From Pedobacter borealis DSM 19626 (GTDB taxonomy: Bacteria; Bacteroidota; Bacteroidia; Sphingobacteriales; Sphingobacteriaceae): DNA of 64,000 nt. The notes under the pieces are model-generated. The model was given only the letters and a program-made list of their open reading frames with translations. It was not told where the DNA came from and did no database searches. Every line of letters begins with the position of its first letter. The first letter of the stretch is position 1. Positions 18,304 through 27,211 of this stretch are shown piece after piece. Made by a program: the position numbers and the translations under genes. The stretch is from the NCBI RefSeq assembly GCF_000708285.2, contig NZ_JAUG01000012.1:1-64000 (forward strand). The letters run 5' to 3'.

Positions 18304-19623
18304 ATGAAAAAACCAATCAACCAACAAGATCGTCGCGATTTTTTAAAAGCGACAGCAATGCTCGCAGGCGGCGCAATGTTAAGCAGTATCCCATTGGCCG
18401 GAGCTTACGCTTCAGGATCAGACACGATTAAAATTGCCTTAATTGGCTGTGGCGACCGTGGAACAGGAGCAGCTTTCCAGGCTTTGAGTACTAAATTCAA
18501 TATTAAATTGGTGGCTATGGCCGATGCTTTTCAGGATCGCCTGGACAGCAGTTACCAATCGTTAAGTTCGAAATTTGGAGCAAAGATGGATGTTCCAAAA
18601 GAACGCCAGTTTGTAGGTTTCGATGCTTATTTAAAAGCCATCCCATTGGCAGATGTAGTGCTATTAACAACTCCTCCAGGCTTCCGCCCCATCCATTTCG
18701 AAGAAGCGATTAAACAGAACAAACAAGTTTTCATGGAAAAACCTGTTGCTGTAGATGCACCGGGCATTAGAAAGGTATTGGCCGCAGCTGAAGAAGCTAA
18801 AAAGAAAAAATTAAATGTTGTAGTAGGTTTACAGCGCCGTTACCAGACCAACTATCGTGAGTCGATGAAACGCATTAACGATGGTGCCATTGGCGATATC
18901 ATGTCTGGCCAGGTATACTGGAACAGTGGTGGCGTTTGGGTACGTCCGCGTAAAGCAAACCAAACCGAAATGGAATACCAAATGAGAAACTGGTATTATT
19001 TCAACTGGTTATGCGGCGATCATATCGTTGAGCAACATGTACACAATATCGATATTGCCAACTGGATAAAAAACGGACATCCAGTTTCGGTACAGGGAAC
19101 AGGTAGCCGTGCCTGGAGAACAGGAAAAGATTACGGAGAGATTTACGATAACCACTCCATCGAATTAACGTATGCAGATGGTGCGGTAATTAATAGCCAG
19201 TGCCGACATTTCGAGGGTATCAGTAACCGTGTGGATGAATCTTTTCAAGGTACCAAAGGCAAGATTTATCTTTCAGGCAGCAATCAGGCCATTATGAAAG
19301 ATTACAGTGGCAAAGAACTATATAACCACAATACCAAAGGAAACGCAAATCCTTACCAAACAGAACACGACGAACTGTTCGACGCCGTTTCTAAGGGAGA
19401 ATATAAATTCAGTAATGTAGACTATGCTGCAACCAGCACATTCTCTGCAATTATCGGTCGTTATGCTACTTACTCTGGTCAAACGATTAAGTGGGATGAG
19501 GCTTTAGCTTCGAACATCAGTTTAATGCCAGAGCGTTTTGCATGGGATGCGAACCCAAGGTTAATGCCTGATGAAAAAGGATTATACCCTATCGCCATGC
19601 CTGGACAAGCAAAGGTGATTTAA
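18304..19623 (+). CDS. Tat-exported Gfo/Idh/MocA-family oxidoreductase
   Basis: A twin-arginine signal (Q-D-R-R-D-F-L-K, Arg 10-11, then a hydrophobic stretch ending AYA) precedes a Rossmann fold with GCGDRG (48-53) and the family EKPVAVD motif (145-151). The mid-region YFNWLCGDHIVEQHVHNIDIANW carries the usual conserved His pair. Relatives oxidise or reduce sugar derivatives with tightly bound NAD(H); periplasmic Tat members in Bacteroidota act on 3-keto-sugars or glycosides. The gene is 34 bases after the SUMF1-like gene and 10 before apbE. The substrate is inference only. Confidence 0.9.
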   Translation: MKKPINQQDRRDFLKATAMLAGGAMLSSIPLAGAYASGSDTIKIALIGCGDRGTGAAFQALSTKFNIKLVAMADAFQDRLDSSYQSLSSKFGAKMDVPKERQFVGFDAYLKAIPLADVVLLTTPPGFRPIHFEEAIKQNKQVFMEKPVAVDAPGIRKVLAAAEEAKKKKLNVVVGLQRRYQTNYRESMKRINDGAIGDIMSGQVYWNSGGVWVRPRKANQTEMEYQMRNWYYFNWLCGDHIVEQHVHNIDIANWIKNGHPVSVQGTGSRAWRTGKDYGEIYDNHSIELTYADGAVINSQCRHFEGISNRVDESFQGTKGKIYLSGSNQAIMKDYSGKELYNHNTKGNANPYQTEHDELFDAVSKGEYKFSNVDYAATSTFSAIIGRYATYSGQTIKWDEALASNISLMPERFAWDANPRLMPDEKGLYPIAMPGQAKVI

Positions 19624-19633
19624 AACTAAACTG

Positions 19634-20629
19634 ATGCGTTATAGATTTTTGTTTTTCCTTTTACCACTGATTTTTGCTTTCTCCTTGAAAAAAGAAGTGA
19701 GGCAATACAAAATCAATGGTTATGCGCAGGGAACTGATTACGCTATAATGTACTATGCCACTGATAGTTTAGCCACTAAGGCAGGTATAGATAGTTTATT
19801 AAACGAAATTGATTTATCGATGTCGCTTTACAAAAAGGGATCATTGATAAATCAATTTAATGCGGCTAAAAAAGAAATCAAAACCGACCGTTTTATAAAC
19901 GATGTGCTCAAAAGAAGTTTCGAGATCAATCAGGATACAAAAGGTGTTTTCGATATTACGGTTGCCCCATTGGTACAAGCCTGGGGTTTTGGGCCAAAAG
20001 AGGCTAAAAACGAGCCCGATCCAGCAGTCATTAAATCGATACTCGCCTGCGTAGGCATGAAAAACCTAAAATTAAAGAATGGTTTATTAAGCAAACTAAA
20101 GCCCTGTGTGCAGATCGATCTAAACGGAATTGCCCAGGGTTACAGCGTTGATTTAATTGCCGCCTATCTCGAAAAAAAAGGAATTAAGCAGTACGTGGCC
20201 GAACTGGGGGGCGAAATTCGGATTTTAGGACCTAAACCCAATGGCGAAACCATGAAAATCGGTATTGAAGGTCCGGATAAGGATGGAACGCCGGTAATCA
20301 GGCATATCGCTGCAATACATTCAGGAGCAATCACCACCTCTGGTAACTACCGAAAATTTCACCAGAGCGGAAAGAAAAAGATTTCACACCTGATCGACCC
20401 CAAAACAGGTTATCCGCTAGATAATGAAATGATCAGCGTAACAGTGTACGCCAATGATGCCATTACAGCAGATGGCTACGACAATGCCTTAATGGCAATG
20501 CACCTTAAAGATGCCATTGCCTTTGTAGAAAGCAGAAAAAACCTCGAAGCTTATTTTGTGTACCATCAAAAAGATGGCAAAGTGGCTGATACCTTAACTA
20601 CAGGGTTTAAAAAATTAATTACACATTAA
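19634..20629 (+). CDS. apbE: FAD:protein FMN transferase (ApbE family)
   Basis: ApbE enzymes attach FMN covalently to Ser/Thr of periplasmic flavoproteins. The 331-residue product has an N-terminal signal or anchor (FLFFLLPLIFAFSL) and the motifs GVFDITVAPLVQAWGFGP, QIDLNGIAQGYSVDLIA, YVAELGGEIRILG, HLIDPKTGYPL and NDAITADGYDNALMAM (metal-binding Asp and Thr region). It lies 10 bases after the Gfo/Idh gene and is clearly co-transcribed. I saw no convincing (S/T)GAT-type flavinylation target in the same operon, so its client is unknown. Confidence 0.92.
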   Translation: MRYRFLFFLLPLIFAFSLKKEVRQYKINGYAQGTDYAIMYYATDSLATKAGIDSLLNEIDLSMSLYKKGSLINQFNAAKKEIKTDRFINDVLKRSFEINQDTKGVFDITVAPLVQAWGFGPKEAKNEPDPAVIKSILACVGMKNLKLKNGLLSKLKPCVQIDLNGIAQGYSVDLIAAYLEKKGIKQYVAELGGEIRILGPKPNGETMKIGIEGPDKDGTPVIRHIAAIHSGAITTSGNYRKFHQSGKKKISHLIDPKTGYPLDNEMISVTVYANDAITADGYDNALMAMHLKDAIAFVESRKNLEAYFVYHQKDGKVADTLTTGFKKLITH

Positions 20630-20653
20630 TACCTATCCGTTTTAAAAAAACCG

Positions 20654-21580
20654 ATGAAAAGAAGTGAATTTATAAGAAATAGCTTATTTACTGCCGGTGC
20701 AATTGCTACTGGAGCAGGAATTAACAATACTTTTGCAGCTGAAAAGCCAAATACTGCATTCAGTGACAAAACTTTCAATATGGATTATGCCCCACACCTG
20801 GGCATGTTCGAAAACCATGCGGGCAAGAGTTTTTTAGATCAGATCCAATTTATGTACGATAAAGGTTTCCGTTCTATCGAAGACAATGGCTACCTAAACC
20901 GTCCAGTAGAAGAACAGGAAAAAATTGGAAACCTGCTGGCGAAACTGGGTATGCGCATGGGCGTTTTTGTGGTAGATGGTGGCGATAACTGGAAAACCTC
21001 TTTAACCACTGGCAAAAAGGAATTTAAAGACAAGTTTGTAGAAACCTGCAAAAAATCGGTTGAAGCCGCAAAACGTTGTAATGCAAAATGGCTTACCGTT
21101 GTACCTGGGTTTTATGAACGCAACCTGCCTTATGGCAATCAATTTGCCAATGTAATTGATGCCATGCGTGCCGGAGCAGAAATTTTCGAACCCCACGGTT
21201 TGATTATGGTTTTGGAAACCTTGAGCGATACCCCGGAGCTTTTCCTGCAAAAAACAAATGAAACCTATGCGGTTTGTAAAGCTGTTAAAAGTCCTTCGTG
21301 TAAAATTCTTTACGATATTTACCATATGCAACGTACAGAAGGCGATTTAATTAAAACCATCGACCGCTGTTGGGACGAAATTGCCTATATCCAGATTGGT
21401 GATAATCCGGGCCGAAAAGAACCTACAACCGGCGAAATCAATTATAAAAATCTATTTAAACACCTGCATAAAAAAGGTTATAAAGGTGTGATGGGCATGG
21501 AGCATGGCAATTCGAAAGGCGGAAAAGAGGGTGAACTGGCTGTTATTTCTGCTTACAGGGCTGAGGATAACTTTTTGTAG
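20654..21580 (+). CDS. Exported TIM-barrel (hydroxypyruvate isomerase-like) protein
   Basis: The protein starts MKRSEFIRNSLFTAGAIATGAG, a signal-like N-terminus lacking a strict RR pair. It then matches the AP-endonuclease/xylose-isomerase-like TIM barrel: GFRSIEDNGYLNR, WLTVVPGF, MVLETLSDTPELF (metal-binding Glu), ILYDIYHMQRTEGD (metal-binding Asp and His), YIQIGDNPGRKEPTTGEINY and GMEHGNSKGG. Such proteins isomerise or epimerise small sugars or keto acids. Its place as last gene in the SUMF1-Gfo-ApbE operon supports a shared carbohydrate role. The specific reaction is not known. Confidence 0.85.
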   Translation: MKRSEFIRNSLFTAGAIATGAGINNTFAAEKPNTAFSDKTFNMDYAPHLGMFENHAGKSFLDQIQFMYDKGFRSIEDNGYLNRPVEEQEKIGNLLAKLGMRMGVFVVDGGDNWKTSLTTGKKEFKDKFVETCKKSVEAAKRCNAKWLTVVPGFYERNLPYGNQFANVIDAMRAGAEIFEPHGLIMVLETLSDTPELFLQKTNETYAVCKAVKSPSCKILYDIYHMQRTEGDLIKTIDRCWDEIAYIQIGDNPGRKEPTTGEINYKNLFKHLHKKGYKGVMGMEHGNSKGGKEGELAVISAYRAEDNFL

Positions 21581-21598
21581 AAGTAATATTAGATGGAT

Positions 21599-22061
21599 CG
21601 TCATCCCCAACTTGATTGGGAATCTTAAAGCATTAAACCGGGTTTGTAAGCGGCATTAAGATTCCCGTCTGCACAGGAATGACGCGTAAGGTTAAATCCA
21701 CGCGTCATTCCCAACTCGATTGGGAATTTTAAAGCGTTAGACCGTTTTTTTAAGTTGCATTAAGATGCTCTTCTGCACGGGAATAGTGCGTAAGGTTAAA
21801 TCCACGCGTCATTCCCAACTCGATTGGGAATCTTAATGCGTTAGACCGTTTTTTTAAGTTGCATTAAGATGCTCTTCTGCACGGGAATGACGCATGGATT
21901 AGATGCGAGCGTCATTCCCAACTTGATTGGGAATCTTAAAGCATTAAACCGGGTTTGTAAGCTGCATTAAGATTCCCGTCTGCACGGGAATAGTGCGTAA
22001 GGTTAAATCCACGCGTCATTCCCAACTCGATTGGGAATCGTAATGCATTACGCCAGGTTTT
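21599..22061. repeat. Tandem ~103-bp palindromic repeat array, left part
   Basis: Units begin at about 21599, 21703, 21807, 21910 and 22014 (last one partial). Each unit holds two hairpins: TTCCCAA-CTCGA-TTGGGAA and ATTCCCGT-CTGC-ACGGGAAT. The outer arms (GCGTCATTCCC ... GGGAATGACGC) and inner arms (GGGAATCTTAATGC ... GCATTAAGATTCCC) are also complementary, so a whole unit can fold on itself. The fifth unit breaks off near 22061, where a GIY-YIG gene segment is inserted. Confidence 0.9.
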
Positions 22062-22106
22062 AGGACTCTCATCTTTAATACATAAAAAATGTGTTAACGT
22101 TTAAAG

Positions 22107-22400
22107 TCACAAATCCTCATTAAATAAATCTAGCCATTGAGGATTGTGATCGCTAATCAACTTAATTTTCCAATCCCTATTCCATTTCTTTAATTTCTTC
22201 TCTTCAGCAATTGCCTCCTCAATGCCAGGATAGAACATAAAATATACCAGCTTTATACAATTGTATTTAGCTGTAAAGGAAGTTGGATATCTTTTGCATT
22301 TATGATCAATTACTCTTGAGTGTAAGTCAGAGGTAACACCGATGTAATAAACGGTGTTAAAGGCATTTGTCATAATGTAAACACAACCACCGCGTTCCAT
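22107..22400 (-). CDS. Small GIY-YIG nuclease-domain protein
   Basis: A 97-residue single-domain protein has the GIY-YIG core: CVYIM (6-10), VYYIGVTSDLHSRV (17-30, with catalytic Arg in the SR step), HK, and a Glu-containing helix (EAIAEEKKLKKW) as in the YhbQ/UvrC-N group. Stand-alone members of this size are common in Bacteroidota and their role is poorly known; the domain is shared with homing endonucleases. The gene sits inside a palindromic tandem array, dividing one repeat unit into a left half (to about 22061) and a right half (from about 22452). That suggests insertion as a discrete ~390-bp segment. Confidence 0.88.
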   Translation of the reverse strand: MERGGCVYIMTNAFNTVYYIGVTSDLHSRVIDHKCKRYPTSFTAKYNCIKLVYFMFYPGIEEAIAEEKKLKKWNRDWKIKLISDHNPQWLDLFNEDL

Positions 22401-22451
22401 ATCTTAAAAATACATTATTTCTCGTAAGATTTATACTCTAAATAAGAAAGG

Positions 22452-22910
22452 AAGTTGCATTAAGATTCCCGTCTGCACGGGAATGACGCGTGGTTTGGAT
22501 GCGAGCGTCATTCCCAACTCGATTGGGAATCGTAATGCACTGAATGGGTTAGTAAGCTGTATTAGGATTCCCCTCTGCACGGGAATGACGCGTGGATTAG
22601 ATGCGAGCGTCATTCCCAACTCGATTGGGGATCTTAAAGCATTAAACCGGGTTTGTAAGTTGCTTTAAGATTCCCGTCTGCACGGGAATGACGCATGGAT
22701 TAGATGCGAGCGTCATTCCCAACTCGATTGGGAATCTTAAAGCATTAAACCGGGTTCGTAAGCTGCATTAAGATTCCCGTCTGCACGGGAATGACGCATG
22801 GATTAGATACGAGCGTCATTCCCAACTCGATTGGGAATCGTAATGCACTGAATGGGTTAGTAAGCTGTATTAGGATTCCCGTCTGCAAGGGAATGACGCG
22901 TGGGTTAGAT
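22452..22910. repeat. Tandem ~103-bp palindromic repeat array, right part
   Basis: It continues the array at 21599-22061: a half unit from about 22452, then full units at about 22506, 22608, 22711 and 22814. Spacing is 102-103 bp and the hairpins are the same. Apparent short open frames across this array on both strands are a by-product of repeat composition. Confidence 0.9.
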
Positions 22911-22938
22911 ATTGAACCAAGGCATGGAATTGACAATC

Positions 22939-24426
22939 CTACCCCCCTTTCAATACCCACACCGATACACTTCCCGCATTGCAGTGAAACTCCGCCCAGC
23001 CATTTTCATCAATGGTTACTTCTTGTTGTCTGTAACCTAAAGCATCAACAAAGGTTTTTCCGGCAAAGTGCTTACCGATTTCCATTTCTTTATACCCTTC
23101 TTCTCCCGTGCTTAACAATACTGCCAAGCCACTATTTTCATGTTCCTCATCACCAGCACGGGTCCATCCTACGCAAATGCCGTGGTCAAAATAATCGCGT
23201 TGCTCACCGTAAGCTAAGGTTGTACGGATTTTACTCATGGTTTCTACTGCAGGAATTGCGACCAGCTCCACATGCACCTCATCGCCTTCTTTGTCTTTAT
23301 CATCATAAATCCCTCCATACAAATCAGGGAAGAACAAACACGGAATACCCTGTACACGCAACAGGATGATGGCATACGCCAAAGGTCTGAACCAAAAATC
23401 GATATAAGATTCTAGTGCCTGCAAAGGTTGCGAATCATGATTATCAACAAATGTTACGGCCAGATCAGGCTTTACCTGAACCAGGGTTCCATCAAAAATC
23501 GTCCGCATATCAAATTCCTCGTCCTTACTCGCCAGGAAAAAATTATGGTGCAAAAGCGAATCAAATATTTGCGTCCGGCCACCTGTAATCTCAATATATT
23601 TTAATTGTCCTTCCCTATCTACCACATTCCAATCTTCGGCCACAATAAAAAATTCGCGGTTAAATTTTTGGTTCAGGTGATCGATCCACTCTACAATAAA
23701 ATCCGGATTGATGTGTTTAACCGCATCTAACCTAAAACCATCTACTTTGGTGGTTTCCACTATCCATTCGCCCCAGTACTTTAACTCTTCAACTACAGCC
23801 CTGTTGCGGTAATCGATATCGTTAAACATCAGATAATCATAATTGCCCAATTCGGTAGAAGGGACCTCTTCAAAACCTTCTCCTAAATAATTCTGGATCG
23901 AATAAATAGCCGTTTTTTGGAGGTCTTCGGCCCAGTCTACCCCACTAAAACACTCATGATTCCATATAAATTCAGAATATTTTCCCTGTCTCCCAGGAAA
24001 AGTAAACTTCGTCCAGGCTTCTATTTCGAAAACATCGCTGGTAAATTCGTTTCTATCTTCCGGATTTACAGTTCTAACGGCTATTTTTTCGAGTTCGTCG
24101 CCCCCGGCTTTGTGGTTAAAAACCGCATCGGCCAAGGCGCCAATTCCATTATCGTGCAGGGCTTCAATAGCTTTGATATATTCATCTTTGGAGCCATGTT
24201 TGGTATTCACACTTCCTTTCTGATCGAACTCGCCCAAATCGAACAGATCGTAAACCGCATACCCAACATCGTAAGCCGCATTGTTTGATTTATAGGCTGG
24301 CGGCAACCAAACAGCGGTTATGCCAATTTCTTTTAAATGACTCGCTTCGGCAGCTACTTTAGTCCACAAATTTTGTTCTTCATTATAATACCAATGGAAA
24401 AATTGGATCAGGGTCTGGTTTTGCAT
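22939..24426 (-). CDS. Cytoplasmic alpha-amylase (GH13)
   Basis: The enzyme hydrolyses alpha-1,4-glucans. From ATG 24426 the ~495-residue protein begins MQNQTLIQFFHWYYN with no signal peptide, typical of the cytosolic GH13 subfamily 5 amylases. Conserved regions: ALADAVFNHK (region I), DGFRLDAVKHI (nucleophile Asp, about residue 233), FIVAEDWN (acid Glu, about 262) and FVDNHDSQP (transition-state Asp, about 330). The C-terminus has a short beta domain (AEFHCNAGSVSVWV). A longer start at 24453 adds nine residues. It is a monocistronic gene between repeat arrays. Confidence 0.93.
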   Translation of the reverse strand: MQNQTLIQFFHWYYNEEQNLWTKVAAEASHLKEIGITAVWLPPAYKSNNAAYDVGYAVYDLFDLGEFDQKGSVNTKHGSKDEYIKAIEALHDNGIGALADAVFNHKAGGDELEKIAVRTVNPEDRNEFTSDVFEIEAWTKFTFPGRQGKYSEFIWNHECFSGVDWAEDLQKTAIYSIQNYLGEGFEEVPSTELGNYDYLMFNDIDYRNRAVVEELKYWGEWIVETTKVDGFRLDAVKHINPDFIVEWIDHLNQKFNREFFIVAEDWNVVDREGQLKYIEITGGRTQIFDSLLHHNFFLASKDEEFDMRTIFDGTLVQVKPDLAVTFVDNHDSQPLQALESYIDFWFRPLAYAIILLRVQGIPCLFFPDLYGGIYDDKDKEGDEVHVELVAIPAVETMSKIRTTLAYGEQRDYFDHGICVGWTRAGDEEHENSGLAVLLSTGEEGYKEMEIGKHFAGKTFVDALGYRQQEVTIDENGWAEFHCNAGSVSVWVLKGG

Positions 24427-24453
24427 TAAATTCGATTTTTGTAAGGATAACAT

Positions 24454-25269
24454 GATTTTTTACGAATTGTTTTTTGGTTTTACAGGAACACCCCTACACA
24501 AGCTTTTCCCGCTGATTTCGCTGATGCCCGCAGAAAAACAACTTAAATCTGCGAAAATCCATTTGATCTGCAGGAACCACCTTGCCTATGTCTTCCCGCT
24601 GATTTCGCAGATCACCGCAGAAAAACAAAATAATAAATCTGCGAAAATCTCTTGAATCTGCGGGAACAATTTTATGCGTGCTTTTCCTGCTAATTACGCA
24701 TATCATCGTAGAAACAACTTCCAAATCCGCCAGAATCTAAGGAACCGCTTTAAAAAAATAACGCCTATGCAAAAATTAATTAGCCACCGAAACACAGAAA
24801 TCACAGAGGAGATTAAAGTTTTTCCGTGTTTTTCGTGCTTCCGTGGCAAACATAATGCTCAGGTATGCGCAAAAAAGAGGATCTTTCCCGCTGATTACGC
24901 AGATGTCCGCAGAAAAAACATCCTTTCAATCCACTAGAATTTAAGGAATCGCTTTTAAAACATAACGCCTATTCAAAAATTAATTAGCCACCGAAACACA
25001 GAAATCACAGAGGAGATTAAAGTTTTTCCGTGTTTTTCGTGCTTCCGTGGCAAACATAATGCTCAGGTATGCGCAAAAAAGAGGATCTTTCCCGCTGATT
25101 TCGCAGAAAAACAAAATAATAAATCTGCGAAAATCTCTGAATCTGCGGGCACAACCTTGCCTATGTCTTTCCCGCTAATTACGCAGATCACCACAGAAAC
25201 AACTTCCAAATCCGCCAGAATCTATTTGCAATACCATTTTACCCACATTTTACTTACTTTTGCGATCAA
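24454..25269. repeat. 816-bp repeat field with a 204-bp direct duplication
   Basis: No real gene. Several copies of a short repeat (CCCGCTGATT-CGCAGAT-CCGCAGAAAAA ... AAATCTGCGAAAATCT) occur from 24500 on. A block from about 24739 to 24908 recurs at about 24943 to 25108 (period 204 bp); the shared core TTAGCCACCGAAACACAG to GCTCAGGTATGCGC is almost identical. The field also contains CGTGCTTCCGTGGCAA, a repeat fragment seen near 15310. The last 20 bases hold a TACTTTTG box (25255-25262) just before the thioesterase ATG. Confidence 0.85.
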
Positions 25270-25791
25270 ATGAGTCTAAAAAAGAAATTTGCCAGAGAAA
25301 GTTTTACCATCATGAACGAATTGGTATTACCAAACGATACCAATACCTTAAACAACTTAATGGGCGGGCGCTTACTCCATTGGATGGATATTGCAGCGGC
25401 AATTTCGGCTCAAAAACACTGCAACCGTATTGTGGTAACCGCTTCGGTTGATAACGTTTCTTTTAAACAACCCATTAAATTAGGCGATGTGATTACCATT
25501 GAGGCCAAAGTGACCAGGGCTTTTAATACTTCAGTAGAAGTTCGTTTGGATGTTTGGGCAGAGAATATTCCAAGTGGTGCCCGCCAAAAAAGTAACGAGG
25601 CTTATTATACCTTTGTTGCCGTAGATCAGAGTGCCCGCACCATCCCTGTGCCAGAACTAATACCAGAAACACCCGAAGAAATTGACTTATTTGACGGAGC
25701 CTTGCGCCGCAGGCAATTGCGTTTGGTTTTGGGTGGAAAAATGAACCCTGATGACGCCAGCGAACTAAAGGCACTTTTCTTTAAAGCATAA
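25270..25791 (+). CDS. Acyl-CoA thioesterase (hotdog fold)
   Basis: The 173-residue protein fits the acyl-CoA hydrolase (YciA/BFIT) group: an early PNDTNTLNNLMGGRLLHWMDIAAAI segment (active-site Asn/Asp region before the hot-dog helix), VVTASVDNVSFKQPIKLGDVI, and TSVEVRLDVWAENI. It hydrolyses acyl-CoA thioesters in the cytoplasm. The ATG follows a TACTTTTG -7-like box by about seven bases. The antiporter gene follows after 70 bases in the same direction, but with its own promoter-like A/T stretch. Confidence 0.9.
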   Translation: MSLKKKFARESFTIMNELVLPNDTNTLNNLMGGRLLHWMDIAAAISAQKHCNRIVVTASVDNVSFKQPIKLGDVITIEAKVTRAFNTSVEVRLDVWAENIPSGARQKSNEAYYTFVAVDQSARTIPVPELIPETPEEIDLFDGALRRRQLRLVLGGKMNPDDASELKALFFKA

Positions 25792-25861
25792 TTTTTACAT
25801 TAAATTTCTTTTTGCTTAGCATGATTGTTTTATTTTAGCGGTTTACCCTGCGCTGAAAAAT

Positions 25862-27043
25862 ATGACAACTTATACCATTCTTATTATTTTAAGCGGATTA
25901 GTTATTTTCTCTTATCTGTTTGATTTAGTGGCAAGTAAAACCAAAGTACCATCGGTTTTATTGTTACTTCTTTTAGGTATTGGTTTACGTTTACTGGTCG
26001 ATAACCTGAAGATACAAACCTTCAATTTCCTCTCTATCCTGCCAACATTGGGCACCGTAGGCTTAATTTTAATTGTTTTTGAAGGTTCTCTCGAACTTAA
26101 ATACGACCGGCATAAAAACAAGGTTATACGCAGTGCTTTTTTCTCTGCCCTAAGCATTTTAATGGGAACTATTGTGGTAATCACCAGTATTATCTACCAG
26201 ATCACCCACCACGATTTATATACCTGTATTGCAAATGCCATTCCCTTTAGTGTAATCAGCTCTGCCATTGCCATCCCTTCCGCAGCGGCATTAAACAATA
26301 CCGATAAAGAATTTGTAATTTATGAATCTTCTTTCTCTGATATTTTAGGCATTATCATCTTCAATTTTGCCATTACCAACCATTCGATAAATACATCTGC
26401 TTTTATTGGTTTGGGTTTAAGTACCTTCCTCATCCTTTTACTATCGGCCATTGCCTGTGTGGTGTTGTTGTACGTAATGGGCCGATTGATACACCACATT
26501 AAATTCTTCTTAATTATAGCGATACTGATTCTGGTTTATGCCATTGGTCAGTCTTACCACCTATCCTCTCTGGTGTTGATTTTGAGCACAGGCCTATTTC
26601 TGAACAATGCCGATACGATTGAGAATGCCTGGTTTAGAAGTGTCTTTTTATACAAAAATTTAACAGCCGATTTATCCCAGCTCTATCAGTTATCGGCAGA
26701 AAGCGCTTTTATTCTGCGTACTTTTTTCTTCGTTATTTTTGGTTTTACCATGAATATTGGCGACTTGAACAACAAAATTGTACTCGCCAACGGCTTTTTC
26801 ATTTTAATATCGATTTACATCATCAGAGTGGTATTTCTCAAAATATTCAAAAAAGAAAACCTTAGTCCGATTTTATACATTGCACCCCGCGGCTTAATTA
26901 GCATTTTACTCTATTTTAACCTGCCAGCTTCCTTAAAAATACCTGAGGTGGGTACGCCATTCCTGTTCTTGGTTGTACTGGGATCGAGTATTGTAATGAC
27001 GTTGGGGATTACGTTAAGTAAGAGAAATAGTGTGGTTCATTAG
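25862..27043 (+). CDS. Cation:proton antiporter (CPA family)
   Basis: A 393-residue polytopic membrane protein with about 11-12 hydrophobic segments. The N-terminal pattern TKVPSVLLLLLLGIGLRLL and IVFEGSLELKYD match Na+/H+ exchangers of the CPA group, as does the mid-region IPSAAALNNTDKEFVIYESSFSDILGI, where acidic residues in a membrane segment probably bind ions. No C-terminal TrkA domain follows, so it is at the short end for the family. It acts at the inner membrane, exchanging Na+ or K+ for protons; ion specificity is not readable. Confidence 0.88.
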   Translation: MTTYTILIILSGLVIFSYLFDLVASKTKVPSVLLLLLLGIGLRLLVDNLKIQTFNFLSILPTLGTVGLILIVFEGSLELKYDRHKNKVIRSAFFSALSILMGTIVVITSIIYQITHHDLYTCIANAIPFSVISSAIAIPSAAALNNTDKEFVIYESSFSDILGIIIFNFAITNHSINTSAFIGLGLSTFLILLLSAIACVVLLYVMGRLIHHIKFFLIIAILILVYAIGQSYHLSSLVLILSTGLFLNNADTIENAWFRSVFLYKNLTADLSQLYQLSAESAFILRTFFFVIFGFTMNIGDLNNKIVLANGFFILISIYIIRVVFLKIFKKENLSPILYIAPRGLISILLYFNLPASLKIPEVGTPFLFLVVLGSSIVMTLGITLSKRNSVVH

Positions 27044-27211
27044 TCATTGGTTCATTGGGTTGATCGTATAGATTCTAATAGAATGATCGTCATCTCGACT
27101 GTAGCGCAGTCCCGGCATTAAGTCGGGAGAGAGATATATCTAGCCAGATATATCTTCATTTATTTAAACCGGTTAATCGACGCCAAACGCCAAACTCCCA
27201 ACGCCAAACAC
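27044..27211. repeat. Short palindromic spacer
   Basis: It contains GTCCCGGCATTAAGTCGGGA and a palindrome AGATATATCTAGCCAGATATATCT (about 27129-27152, cited as two AGATATATCT arms). This is the same dispersed repeat class as 6972-7283. Confidence 0.5.

Noticed and set aside
22431-22960. Short frames on both strands through the palindromic array
   Set aside because: They repeat the array's own sequence (MTRGLDASVIPNSIG-type) and have no independent support.
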